Of a stretch of DNA of 64,000 nucleotides, positions 1 through 11,725 are shown piece after piece (the first letter of the stretch is position 1; every line of letters begins with the position of its first letter). The translations under genes were made by a program, and so were the position numbers. Origin of the DNA: Mactromeris polynyma (Eukaryota; Mollusca; Bivalvia; Venerida; Mactridae); the NCBI GenBank assembly GCA_032209605.1, contig JASFXZ010000027.1:8947372-9011371 (forward strand), in the 5' to 3' direction. The notes below the pieces were generated by a model. That model had not been told where the DNA came from. It searched no databases and worked only from the letters and a program-made list of their open reading frames with translations.

Positions 1-214
1 TATAAATGTATTCATAAATTTCGTTCGATCCTACCTCGGAGGAGTTATGTGTAGCAAATATTTGTTTTGGCATCATCATCATGTCTAACTCGACAATCTG
101 TCCCATGATTACGCGGTTGACAACTGTCACCTGGTTGAACTTTCTGTACAAGTTACACGAATCATTGATGGCATGATGAATTGTTAATTCAGATTCACAA
201 GTACCTGCGTGTAG
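1..214 (-). CDS. possible partial exon, unknown protein
   Basis: The minus strand is open for all 71 codons from the window edge to about 214, where an in-frame TAG stops it. An AG (CACGCAG, minus strand) near 208 could be a splice acceptor, and a GAG/GTAGGA near 35 could be a donor. The reading contains CNLYRKFNQVTVVNRV and a run of four Met. No family is recognised. A frame this long is uncommon by chance at this base composition, but not rare enough to prove coding. Confidence 0.2.
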
Positions 215-3200
215 CTAATACAATACACTTCCAATAAACGATAACAATTTAGCAGTTTACATCACAAAAATTCCACAAATCCAGCGTGAAATGTGCAGAT
301 AATGCCAGTTTTGTTTACTCCATCGATGATCGAGAAGTCGCGACATCAAATGACTCGCGAAAACATGTGATGATGCCTTACAATTCGTTTATTTCCTACA
401 GACGGGAATAACAAAGCATCCTGTCGATTAATGCCACTAATGTCTTTAAATCACCCACAAAATACGCATCATAAACGTCCTCTTGTCATAGAAATATCAC
501 AAAATCGTATAAAATCACCGCTGTCAATCCGATACACTCCATATTATTCACGTGACCTTTGAACCGTGCTTAGACTGGATCCCGGCTTTTTAGACTGGGG
601 CGTTAGCCCCATGTCTTTAGTAACCGTTATTTTGGAAACAGCCGTGGCAGAGTTATACGAGTTTTATACCACTCTATGTATCACTGCGCATCATTTGCAA
701 TGACCAATCAACATGTCGAATTGACGTGACATCCGATCTTCGTTTCCGAATCCATCGTGAGAATTTTATTTTAAAGTGAAATATCTGGTTCAAAAATTAG
801 TGTTGAATTATTGTTTAAGTGTTTTTGGTTAAAATGTCCTAGGCAACAACTACTTTTTGATACATAAAAATGAGAAATCGATGAATTTAGGGAGGACTAT
901 TTTCTATCGGAAACAAGTGCTTCATTCGGATACATTTCTTGTTGTTGTTGACCCCATGTTTGTTGCGAGCCGAGGTTACTAAGTATATCGTCGATACGAT
1001 TCATTCACAAACAATTCCCGCTTTCATTCATAAAAATTTCCCGCTCGCAGAAAGTACTATTTATAGACAACAAAGGAATTATCTTGTACCTGGACGCGCT
1101 CGACAGACGAGTTGGAACAATATTCCGGAATCGGATTCTGACCATTATTTTACCGCACACTGAATACTGTAGCAAATCGTTAAATAACAGCTGCAGTTAC
1201 TGTTATTCTTTATTGCATGTTTTAAAAATAATTCATTTCATCGAAGACTTGTAAACCATGTCCGTTATTCCGTATTGTTAGGAATAAGGTAGAGCATTCG
1301 GATAACATCGGTTATTATCTGATTTCCGAACTGTACGGAAATTGCCGAGACGTTGCGATTGGAGCTAGAGTTCAATAAAGGTCGCACTACAAGTAAACAT
1401 GTGTGCTGAGCAAGCATGGGATGCGATTCTCACGCGATGCATGGAGATATCGAATGGAAACATTAACTGGCATCCACACCGAATTTCATATAAACTTGGA
1501 ACAATTTCTTAGAGGATAGTATTCGCTCTTGTGGTCCCGATACATATGGCGTTCTGTGACACGGAAGGAAATGGTCGCGATGTCTATGACTATGAGCAGA
1601 GTCTTCAATTTTAGATTAGATTAAATTCTAGCTTAATAACGTAATCTTTTATAGTTGACCTATGGTATCAGCCAGCAGATCCAGATTCGATTACCAGTTT
1701 TGGACAGGTTATGTTATTCAGTGACTCTGGCTACGATAATGTCTTGCACATGTGAAAAAGTTGGCAGTACTGGTTGATAATTACTTCCAGGAAAACTGGT
1801 AAGGTCAATTGGCCGCTGTATATGAATGAAAAATGTTGAAAACCTGATGGAGCTAAACAAATATAGATTTCATGGAAACGAATATCTTTTTCGGATAAAC
1901 TCATGATCGGGCAAATGCAGTATCTGTTATACAGACCTGAACAGTATGCCGAAACTACCAGAATTCGGCATATTCTTTTCAGCATATTGTAAACGATTCC
2001 GGGTTTTATAACTGGATGACAAGCTGACAAAGTTAGATTGTGAAAAGCTTAACATTTCTGTCACTCGACGGGTATTACATGTAGGGCATGACACGATTCG
2101 GTCATCACATGATACTATTTGAATCGATAAAACTACATGGAGATACGATATTTTCCGATACATATATATACTTCAACTCAATTACCAAAAAAAGGAATGT
2201 TATTATAATTATTAAAGCCTTTTTGTTTTCAAAATGTATTACAAACTATTGAAGTATTTTTTTTATCCCTACTGCAATCCCTCCCAGAACGACACCTTTA
2301 ATGAGGCACTCCCCAACTTTTATTTCTTGAATTCCTCCCATGCAATTTAACGTAAAATATCCTCCCAGGAACGACAACTCTTGACCACTGGCAATCAAAT
2401 GAGTTATAACAAGGTTCGTTTAAAAACAAGAAACGTTAAGACAGCGAGAGTACTCGCCGACACACAGATCGCTTCAATGTGAAGCCGGTAAACTAAAACC
2501 TGTCGTATCGATGGTCCAGTTTAAACTAGTCCATACATGGACGCGTTGAAAGTAAAATTGCTTGTAAAATTTAAATCAGTCCCCCTTTCCACCCCCGAGT
2601 GAGGCTGTACAATGCTTCTACAATCTCTGGTTGACACAAGAAACTTCGTCTGCCCCAGTCTTTCTGCGCTTTCAGCGCTTTGATTCTTATTGGTAAGTAC
2701 GGGAACATAGCTCAAGTACAATATATGCATATTTTGTTCCCGCGAGTGTTCGGGTTAAAGTTCACGTGAATAATAATGAGCCTAATAATGATGAGCCGGA
2801 TACGGCCGCGGCGTAGGCAGACATTCTTTCCGTAATTTGTAATTATTTAATCAAGTTTCTTTGGAGTTCTTTCTTTTGCGTAAGTGATGTCAGCTCAAAT
2901 CCGTTTTCTAGCTGATATCGCAAATGCTTACTGCTATTGTTTGTTAGACAGGGACTACTTTCTTCAGGAGTATGTAGATTTGGCGGTCCAGAACCAAAGA
3001 GTTCATCCGATGAGTGTCCTCGGATTTCGCCTACTACTAGTATAGCAATTGGCTCTGACGAGCCCCTTGCTAATAAAACCATATACAGTGTACATGCAAA
3101 CTTAATTTCAGTAAGGACGTCATTTAACCAAACGAAACAACAACAATTAAATGTCTACAATACTTCGAATTTCATATTACATGAACATTGCATAATTGAT

Positions 3201-3300
3201 GGGGGATGAAATCGAAAACTATATAACATATGTATGAAGTATAATTATTAAAAAGTTGAATATTGAAGTCGAGCAAATTATGCAACATACAAAAAGGGGT
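215..3300. other. intergenic, no supported gene
   Basis: Only short scattered reading frames occur here, none of recognisable family. A small GC-rich stem (TGGGGC-GTTA-GCCCCA) lies near 597. The region could hold the promoter of a minus-strand gene running off the left edge, but no specific element can be supported. Confidence 0.4.
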
Positions 3301-3307
3301 AGTACAT

Positions 3308-3693
3308 GGGCCTCTTTTTGTGCAATCAAACGGGCGCCACATAAGATGACCTAGTTACTATTTAAAGTAACTCATTTGCATATAATATGGGGTCTCTTTG
3401 GAAGCATATATAATGCCCTGGCTTTTGTTCTTTAATCCCTTATTATAACATGGTGTGTTGCTATGAAGGACAATGTGTGCCGAGATACGTCTTTCCAAGT
3501 TGGAGAGACTTGCGATAATGAAACGCATTTTTAGTGGAAAGATCCTTTGATACACTTCTATATGTGTTCACTCATCCAAGATGACTGCCACGCATGCGTG
3601 ATGATCATAATCGCTTATAAGCAAATGAGTTACTATAAATAGTAACTAAGTCATCTAAAATGGTGCCCGTTTGTTTACACACAAAGAGGCCCC
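3308..3693. mobile_element. foldback MITE with ~75-bp inverted arms
   Basis: The left arm (about 3308-3385, starting GGGCCTCTTT) and the right arm (about 3612-3693, ending AAAGAGGCCCC) are inverted copies with scattered mismatches. Each arm contains a smaller palindrome, AGTTACTATTTAAAGTAACT. The roughly 230-bp centre has no coding frame. This is the layout of a nonautonomous DNA transposon of the foldback or long-TIR type. The superfamily is not clear. Confidence 0.65.
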
Positions 3694-3975
3694 TATATAT
3701 TACAAAAACGCAAAGCCATCATAAAATACATACGGATGCATGAACATAAAAAGTAAACACGAGATACAAATAAAATTCACAACATTATAGTTTGTTTACT
3801 TCACTACTTACATATTTAATACAACGTCTGATGCTTGTGTTTGTGTCTTTACTGTGACATAAATGAACTGCATTGACAGGGAAACACAAATATAACAATG
3901 ATGGTTGCAAGTAGGACTACCGCCTCAGAACGTTCAGTGGTTAAGCACAACCCCACTGGGGGTTTAAACCTAGTT
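3694..3975. other. 3' flank of the membrane gene with tRNA-like SINE debris
   Basis: Positions about 3905-3975 carry CAGTGGTTAAGCACAACC (box A-like) and GGTTTAAACC (degenerate box B-like), suggesting an old tRNA-derived SINE fragment abutting the stop codon of the minus-strand gene. The remainder is A+T-rich with nothing recognisable. Confidence 0.25.
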
Positions 3976-6462
3976 TCAAGCCATCTCATTGTCCACTCCC
4001 TGCCAATATGTTATAATCACATCTTTCATGTGTCGCTCCTCAATCTCTATTAACAACATACCATGCGAGTGGGACAATACAGAGGAAAGAATTTTCGACA
4101 AAGCGCCGACTACAACAATAAATAGCACGTGCATCACCTCGGAAATTTCATTGGTTGGTCCAGTAACACAACTTTCTGAAACGCTTAGCAACGCCGCCAC
4201 GAAGACAGTTATAACTACGGCATTGAAAGATAGGGACAGCAATTCACGATGGACAGGTCTAAATTCTTTGACAAGCGTATCGAATAACATTTTTGGAATG
4301 CCAAAGACGCCATTCTTTTCTCGAACTTTCATGGCATTAAATTTCTCCAATGATCCTAATATGTCTTGCGATACATCTAACAGTTTTCCATTGATTTTTA
4401 CGTCTACAATGTGATTCATTCTCAGATTAAAGATATTTAAGTGACCATCAGTGTTATACACATAATTTATATCAGCGTCCACATGACGCGATAGATCAAC
4501 TGCGGTAGTCAGGAGTTCCATATAACCATCGCTAAAGCGTTGTATGAGCTCGATAAGATAGTATACAATTAGGGTAAAGAAAAACAAGTACCCGAATGAA
4601 TCTGAAGGATACATAATCACAGCAAGAAAACAGAAACTGAGAATTTGACAGACAAATAACAAGCTATTCACAAACACAACAGAGATAATGTAGATATATA
4701 AAGTAATGACGATAAAGACGATCATGAATGAAAATCGAAAACTGAAGAAAAATCCTAGTACATGTATTCGATTTTGCCGTTGCAAATTGCTGAGGGACTT
4801 TGTTGCTCCCTTGACAAGAATTGCAACAAAACTACAAAATGGAAAGGCGTAGTATATCAAACAACAACATATCTCCACTACACAAATAGCGAAATATAAT
4901 GGTAATGACAATAACTTCCAAATACGCGTGCATGTCGATTCTCCTGAACAAAAGTGAGACAAGCGTGTACTTTGCGTTGTCCAGACGTACTGCCAGAATG
5001 GGGCAGAAAACAACATGTAGAATCTACATTTAATGACCACGATAGCCTTTGTATATCCGCTAGGTATTGTACAGTACCTGTTGGTTACATTGGAGAAGCA
5101 TATGGTTTGGCGGAATGTAAGAAATAATGGCGATTTTAACGTATTTTTTGTTGATGGAAGTCCATCTTCTATAATCTGTTTCATACTTCTTGGAAGTACA
5201 ATAAATAAGAAACTCAGTGCGAAATACAAACACGTCACGCCAACTGGACCCCCGAGCCAATAAGCGAATGAATATTGCCTGTTTTCAGGATCGCCTAGCC
5301 AGGAAAGAAACCCCATCGGAGCCCTTCGGTCAACAAGACTTTTAACAGTTACCTTGCCATCTTTCCACTTCCCCATACCTTGAGCATACATAAGTATTTG
5401 TAAATAGATAAACGATGGCACCAACAAAACAAAAATAAATCGTCTAAATCTTCCAACGAAGACGGGATAATTGGTTGCTAAGCAACGCGTGAGAAAACCA
5501 AAAACATCTGAAACAGTAAGTGGATAGTTAACACCGTCAGCATATAACCAGTCATCTTCGGTGTCAGGTTCACACTTAACAATTTCAAATGGATCTCCAA
5601 TATTTTCGTATTCTTCGTCCACTTCATTCGCGATAATTTTCTCATGTTTTTCCAACCAGTGTGCCACGCTGAAAACAATGATTGGTGAACAATACAGGAG
5701 AGCCAGGATGCTAAACGCATAAGGAAAAAGGGATGCTTTGATCCATTCACCATCCTTTTGTATGCAATCTTTGCATACTGATTTCACGACAAACTGTTTT
5801 GACATACTAGTATAATTATATGATACTACGGCACATTTGTATTTGACGATCGCTATATTGTAGATAAGATATGATATAATATGGTTATTTAAGTAATCTG
5901 AGTATATTTGGTAGTAACAAAAATAACTATTGGTGTACTTTGGCAAATCACCATCAGCTGAGACGTTAATCAAAGGCACAAATGCATTTACAATTTTCTC
6001 TACCGTCTCTTCAGTCCCGTACGTTATATTACATTCGCTTGATACATTGAGTTCGATTTCTTGTTCTAAGTAAATGGTCTTTGTCTCCAACAGATGAAAA
6101 GATAAAATTCCGTAGTCTAACTTCCATGATATAAACGGGAAAGGCCCTTTTGAGCCCTTGTATGTCCATGACCAGCGAAATGGTTCAAAAACATTTGCGG
6201 TACTATTGTGGTTTTCATTTTCCACTTGTTTTATTCTAAATTGCACAAAATGAGGTTCCTTTGTAAGAAGTTCGCTGTGAAAGAAGTTTTTCCCCGTCTG
6301 CACTTCAATTCGACAACGATCAATGGTTGTTGTTGTAGAAACGGATTCTGTTTCTTCTGATGTTGTTTCTCTTTGAGCAGCATCTGGTGAGCTTTCTCCA
6401 TCTTTGACAGTAATTATACAAACAACCATTACATAATAGACTACGTCACGTGACAACGTCAT
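3976..6462 (-). CDS. multi-pass membrane protein, unknown family, intronless
   Basis: This single uninterrupted frame gives 828 residues from the Met at 6462. The frame stays open to another Met at 6564, but the inner one is preferred because it begins a good signal sequence (VVYYVMVVCIITV, residues 7-19). Residues about 20-240 look extracellular: Ser/Thr-rich, paired Cys (CKDC near 230) and NXS/T sites near residues 86, 139, 145, 166 and 216. Hydrophobic segments follow near 244-269, 338-361, 398-424, 519-551, 568-617 (probably two), 623-641, 741-762 and 774-794, with an acidic loop at 275-305 and a hydrophilic loop at 642-740. About nine membrane passes are inferred. I recognise no family and assign no function. 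The lack of introns and the length argue for a real gene or a recent retrocopy. Confidence 0.7.
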   Translation of the reverse strand: MTLSRDVVYYVMVVCIITVKDGESSPDAAQRETTSEETESVSTTTTIDRCRIEVQTGKNFFHSELLTKEPHFVQFRIKQVENENHNSTANVFEPFRWSWTYKGSKGPFPFISWKLDYGILSFHLLETKTIYLEQEIELNVSSECNITYGTEETVEKIVNAFVPLINVSADGDLPKYTNSYFCYYQIYSDYLNNHIISYLIYNIAIVKYKCAVVSYNYTSMSKQFVVKSVCKDCIQKDGEWIKASLFPYAFSILALLYCSPIIVFSVAHWLEKHEKIIANEVDEEYENIGDPFEIVKCEPDTEDDWLYADGVNYPLTVSDVFGFLTRCLATNYPVFVGRFRRFIFVLLVPSFIYLQILMYAQGMGKWKDGKVTVKSLVDRRAPMGFLSWLGDPENRQYSFAYWLGGPVGVTCLYFALSFLFIVLPRSMKQIIEDGLPSTKNTLKSPLFLTFRQTICFSNVTNRYCTIPSGYTKAIVVIKCRFYMLFSAPFWQYVWTTQSTRLSHFCSGESTCTRIWKLLSLPLYFAICVVEICCCLIYYAFPFCSFVAILVKGATKSLSNLQRQNRIHVLGFFFSFRFSFMIVFIVITLYIYIISVVFVNSLLFVCQILSFCFLAVIMYPSDSFGYLFFFTLIVYYLIELIQRFSDGYMELLTTAVDLSRHVDADINYVYNTDGHLNIFNLRMNHIVDVKINGKLLDVSQDILGSLEKFNAMKVREKNGVFGIPKMLFDTLVKEFRPVHRELLSLSFNAVVITVFVAALLSVSESCVTGPTNEISEVMHVLFIVVVGALSKILSSVLSHSHGMLLIEIEERHMKDVIITYWQGVDNEMA

Positions 6463-6564
6463 CGTCGCATTTATATTCTGTTTCTGAAAATATAGATATT
6501 CATAATGACCACGTAATTGTATGAAATTGTTTCTACCGCGAAAAAGTAAATATTGCTTCTTCAC

Positions 6565-7080
6565 CTCTGTGATAAATTCTGCTTCGAGAAAGTTTTAATT
6601 GATGATTTTTATTAATTAACATAAAGTTTATTAAATACCTTTAATGACATTAGTGTTTTTTAGGAAGGATGTCCCAATTGGACATACACGAACCTACTAT
6701 TAGGCCCCGTATTCATAAAGGATTTGCACATTACTATAAGCAATTGAATACTCTCTATAGAAGTACAAACATACCTGGAACTGATGAATCACACTAACAA
6801 CTGAAACCACAGGAGATTATAAAGAGTTCTGTTCCTTTACACCTTCTATAGTTTTGTCTCTTATCTCTTCTATAGTATATATGAAGTAATATACGTAAAG
6901 GGAGAGAAATCTAGAAGGGAGATAACACGTGACAATATCGTGTGCAAAATTCTGAGTAGAGAACATTTTTTTCAAATTTTAAACAACTCGTGCTAAGATT
7001 GTTTGCTAAAAGTTACATACAAATGCAATGTATATACTGGTTACCCCGTCAAAATAGGAGGGCAGATTCAAACCTTGTGC
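6565..7080. other. intergenic, nothing recognised
   Basis: A+T-rich sequence upstream of the membrane-protein gene. No promoter motif or coding frame can be supported. Confidence 0.3.
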
Positions 7081-7084
7081 TTTA

Positions 7085-7155
7085 ATTACTTCTGTTTGAT
7101 TTGTGGTACTTACGGTATACCATACTATAAGAAAACGTATTAAACTATATATGTC
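7085..7155 (+). repeat. dispersed repeat, copy 1
   Basis: A stretch starting CTTCTGTTTGATTTGTGGTA and running through CATACTATAAGAAAACG recurs in the same orientation at 32648-32712 with a few mismatches. It is part of an undetermined dispersed element. Confidence 0.6.
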
Positions 7156-7275
7156 TACATGTACATGTTCATAAATAATTGTATTCCATCTTTTAACTTC
7201 ACTCTGCCTCACCTGTAAATAGTACCTCACCACAGTACTAAAATGCTCCAGAGGGGATAATGTACTCAATCAGAA

Positions 7276-7296
7276 AAAGAAGAAGAAGAAGAAGAA
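7276..7296 (+). repeat. (AAG)n microsatellite
   Basis: Five to six AAG/GAA units in an otherwise A-rich context. Confidence 0.8.
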
Positions 7297-7446
7297 CGTA
7301 GCTTGATGTTTTTTGCAAAATTGATAAAACTTATCACTTATACTTTATTCAAACTACAGGCGTAAATGTTATACTTATTGTCCGGCGTACACACTTGTAC
7401 ATAATATATCAAAATTATTTCAATTATATATTATCACCAATGCACA

Positions 7447-7612
7447 TATGATGACGGTATAAATAATTGCATTCCATCGTCAAAATACGAGATCATGTTT
7501 TTAAATGTAACATACAAAATAAGTAATTGTATTTTTTCAGTGTCATTATAATTTCTGTTGAAAAAAGACAAATGTAGCTTTGCGATGCTAGAAAGCTAAG
7601 TAGCTACCATCT
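7447..7612 (+). repeat. dispersed repeat related to 29.8-29.9 kb
   Basis: Stretches such as GTGTCATTATAATTTCTGTT and GCGATGCTAGAAAGCTAAGTA recur, as reverse complement, at about 29790-29925, next to the minus-strand LINE fragment. It is probably a 3' portion of the same retroelement family. Confidence 0.55.
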
Positions 7613-7662
7613 GCAAAAAAGACAAAACCTTATGGTGCATAATTCAATTTTAAATTATTTGT

Positions 7663-7800
7663 TTCGAAAGAGGCTACAATATAAGTATCATAAATGTATA
7701 ATACATTCTGATAAATTAGTACAGCCCGGGGCAATTTCATTATGCTGATTAAACACAGCGGGGTGGCTAATCAAGGCGCGAACGAATATCGACCCAGTAT
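7663..7800 (+). repeat. dispersed element end, inverted partner at 27967-28101
   Basis: The sequence beginning TTTCGAAAGAGGCTACAAT and containing GCCCGGGGCAATTTCATTATG matches the reverse complement of 27967-28101 over about 135 bp. The two copies diverge abruptly beyond the GCGAACG segment, which marks one element end or a recombination point. Confidence 0.65.
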
Positions 7801-9520
7801 TGATTTTTTTATCCGTGACGCATTCCCTGCGATATCGATGTCTAAGGGAGACAATTCAATTCGTCTCGCACCTTGGAGAATCAGGGACAATCAAGGGAGA
7901 CTATCAAGTAAAATTGTTAAATATTTCTGGCAATGGAAACCATTCGTCATTAAGAAAACATTTAAGTTTTTTAAACTCCCCTAACGGATGTTTATATTCT
8001 ATAGATACAAAAAATAAATCAGCGATTGTTGAGACGAGGCTTGATATCGTTGCATACAGTTAGTCACACGGTGGCCACCGCTTACGGAAAAGTTCGGCAT
8101 TAAGTAGAGATTTTCGTTAATAAACGACTGGGAAAGTCCGTTTACCTTTAATATTGAATATTATCCGTATTGAAATAAGTAATATAGTCAGTACAAGCAT
8201 CAGATCATTGAAGTTTCCCACAGTCATTATACACTGCATAGTTAATTGACGGTCGCCAAATAAAGCGCGGTAAAAGATAGTGAATGCTCCAAATATTAAA
8301 TCTCAGAATTATATATAGGATATATGTATATACTCGTATATCGAGTACAAGTGAACAAAGCCGCAACAATCATCAACACACCAACTCCTACAACAACAAA
8401 TAAACTACCTACGAGTAGTAATCAATTATGTGATAAAAACATTTCTACTAATGTAATACATGTATATTAAATAAGAATTCTTACCCTTTTATGAATTTGT
8501 CAGCATTGATATTACAAAATTCTGATGTTCCCATACGTTGTGAAATCTCAGGAGTTCATCATCTAAATGAATTCGACAAATATACTAACTAGTCCTTCCG
8601 TATTGGATTTTTATTTCACTTTTAAAAGCAATACCTTTATATGTTATGTAAGAATGTCGTTATTGAAATTCAATCACTACTATGCAGTCATGCATTCATT
8701 CCACCTCTACATATCATTTTGTACAACTTGCGAACAAGTCAACATATTTATTTAAATGATGTTTTCCGTATCAATGTGAATGTCTTGACTAACTCAAGTA
8801 CACATAACAAACACTCATTTGCTGCTGACGTGTCTTCACTATTTTTTGGAGGGTTGCGTTTGTTTGATGCATGCACTGTATACAATACATACAAGTACGT
8901 AAACAGTTTACAATAGTTGACACATAAATTTGCATAAACTTATACTTTGTACAAAATTACACTTTGGTAGCATTGATCATTTGATCTGACATGCTTTGAT
9001 GCGTATTTATCATGGGAATGACAGCCGCCCACAAACGACCCCCACGTGGGAGGGTAATGTGTTACGCAACATGCCGCTCAGTCAAAACTGATATCATTCT
9101 TCAAACTACAGGATACGCGGACTTGATTCAAGCATGTACTACATATAATGAAACACATTCGTATTATAATCAAATACTAACAAGTAAAAAATTGCTGCCT
9201 GATGCAGCAAAGATGTGTGCACAGCGTGAACAAAATGAAATAGAACAAAGCTAATTTGAACTAACAGTATGTGTTTATTATGCTTTAATGTGTAACTATA
9301 TATTAATGTATATGAAGTACATTCGTAGTTTTATTAGTAGTTTATGAGGAATTAAATAAGGAACAAACTAGTTTTTGTATGGACAGTAAAATATAAATAG
9401 AATTTGATAGTCTGGAAAACTTTCATGATAATAAACATCATGCATGTAAATTAAGGCAACATTATGCATCTGAAAATGCAAACATTGATTTAAACATATT
9501 TATATAAATCACAATCATTA
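7801..9520. other. intergenic, no supported gene
   Basis: Short frames only. An 80-residue plus-strand frame at 9012-9254 has no recognisable domain. The rest is A+T-rich. Confidence 0.35.
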
Positions 9521-9524
9521 TCAC

Positions 9525-10445
9525 GGTAGAAATAAATAATGAAATACCGACAAATTAACATAATTAGTATTTACTAAAAATTAAAAATAACAATAATCAC
9601 TAAATGATTTTGCATATCATGTCAAAATGTGAGATCACTTCAGTGTAATTAACATGTCAGTGGACAAACAGACATTCAGCATCACATACTAAATTAATCA
9701 AGAAATGTGTGAATGTAAAATGAGTTTAGACTTTTTGAAAGTTAGAAAAATAGTGTAATTTAATGTAAATGATAGCTTAAAAGTGACACCTGAGAGAACT
9801 ATAAAATGCTACCCGAATGAACAAGTGGTAGGAAGTGTAAGCAGGCCGTAGTATATGAATGACTATTATAATAAGGCAAAGAACATAGCAAAGATGTTTA
9901 TGTATGTATGTTTTTATGTTCATAGCTTAAGGAGTTACTTTCAATAAATAAAGTTTATTATTATTATTACTATTATTATTATCATTAAAGAGAAATAAAA
10001 CCGTATTTACTTATATCTCAAACATATTTACAGTGGAAAGAAATAATGCAAAAAATGACCAAAATGCAACACAATAACTCAATACAAAAACATTAATCAC
10101 TAAATTATATAGCACCTTGTCAAAATGTGAGATCACTTCAGTACGTAACAACCGCATGCTAGCATCACACACTGGATAAGTTATCAAGCAGTGTGAATGT
10201 ATAATGAGTATAAACTTTGTGGATGACTGGATAATGGCGTAATTGTATATGTAAATGAAAACTATAAATCTACAAAAGTGATAGGTGTACCAGACTGGTT
10301 TAGCAGACTAAGCATATGAATGACTAGTGAAGTATACAAAAAGAACACATTTATATATATCACATACATATTAACAGTAGAAAGAAATAATGCAATACTG
10401 ACCAAAAAGCAAAAACGATTACTCAATACAATCAAAGCAAACAAA
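9525..10445 (+). repeat. triplicated degenerate unit with an insertion in copy 1
   Basis: Three diverged direct copies start near 9525, 10035 and 10375 at AAATAATG(C)AA motifs. Copies 1 and 2 share AAAATGTGAGATCACTTCAG and TATATGAATGACT. Copy 1 is about 160 bp longer because of a block ending in an (ATT)n tract at about 9957-9985, which looks like a later retroelement insertion. The third copy is incomplete. Confidence 0.5.
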
Positions 10446-10849
10446 TGGGATGTGGGACGGTACCACTTGTCTGTGTAGCGAAGCTGGCAACTCGTTGCAT
10501 ATAAGTTTCCGTTTTGTTACTGAACAGTTTTATAATATCAAAGTTTGTGTAAATAGGTAAGAAGGTTTGCATGGAATATGGAATTAAACAAAAACATAAG
10601 ACAGAAATGTGAAAAAATTAAAAGAGATCTTCAATACGACTTGTTCTAGAAATGCTAGATTTTCAATCCAAAATAAAGAAAAATGGTCAGTAATAATGGT
10701 AGCATCTTAAGACTGTAAAACAAGTGAAATGTTTGTCGCGATTGTAAATAAATGAAATACAAAGATATCAGACCCTTTATGTAACGTTTGTGAATATTTA
10801 ATTATGCACAACTTTGATGAAAATCTAACAGGTTTTTTTAGAGATGAAC

Positions 10850-11725
10850 AGCAGACAAGGTTTTCAAGTTTTAGACACCTGTGACCTTGACCTTTAACAT
10901 TATGACCCCAAATTACAATATGAACTACTAGACTTCATACTGATACTTCCCAGCAAGTTGATAATCTAACACTGGTTTTGGAGATAAAGGGAGAACAAGG
11001 CAAACTGGACAGACAAACATACAACATGGGGAGACATAATAAATACAACATGATGAACACATATGTACAAGCAATAACAACATTTTTATAATTATACATT
11101 GAAGTTAAATATTATTACTAAACTGTTTACTTCAGCTGCAGCTTAATTGCAAAAACACCATCTTTTATAGTATACACATGAAACCAGGTCAAATCATCCA
11201 AGCTTTGTTTTAAAGAAGCTCTTTTGAGTTTAATCTGTAACAAAATGTTGAAAGTATGTTGAAAGTATGTTAGACCAGTTCTATTAAAAGTTGAAAGTAG
11301 ATTGGGGACACAGCATAGGGCTATCCAAAGAACATTTTTACCAAGTTTGGTTTAAACTGGTCTAGCAGCTTTAGATATAATATCCAAAATGTGTCAGCGA
11401 ATCAGATGTTGGATGTAATTTTGGTACAGTACAATCATGTGCCATGTTCATAGCAAATCAGCCAAAGGGTAAATAGATTTCTTTAGAAAAATGTCTGGCA
11501 ATCAGAAGCCCTAGTGACTATTTTGGAATTTGAGTGGGGCTGAGTGGGACTGTGTGATACAATATTTGAGGACAATCCTCCAATGAACAAATCTACCAAA
11601 TTTGATTCAAATTGCCCAAGTGGTTTTGGAAATGTAAACGTTTACGACAATGCTGTCGCAGTGGGCAACAGATGGTAAGTGATGGCAATAGGTAACTTGG
11701 TTCAGGTGAGCAAAAAACATGGAAT
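10850..11725. mobile_element. degenerate mollusc-type dispersed repeat
   Basis: Phrases such as GTGACCTTGACCTTT and CCAAGTTTGGTTTAAACTGG, and a terminal GGTTCAGGTGAGCAAAAA, resemble the abundant noncoding dispersed repeats of bivalve genomes. Boundaries are uncertain and no coding frame remains. Confidence 0.35.

Noticed and set aside
939..1163. 74-codon plus-strand frame as a gene
   Set aside because: No family recognised and no splice or promoter context.
2843..3082. Possible short secreted protein on the minus strand
   Set aside because: The 79-codon frame has protein-like composition but no recognisable domain, no clear signal peptide and an equally long frame on the opposite strand.
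9012..9254. 80-codon plus-strand frame as a gene
   Set aside because: No domain or context; length is within chance expectation.
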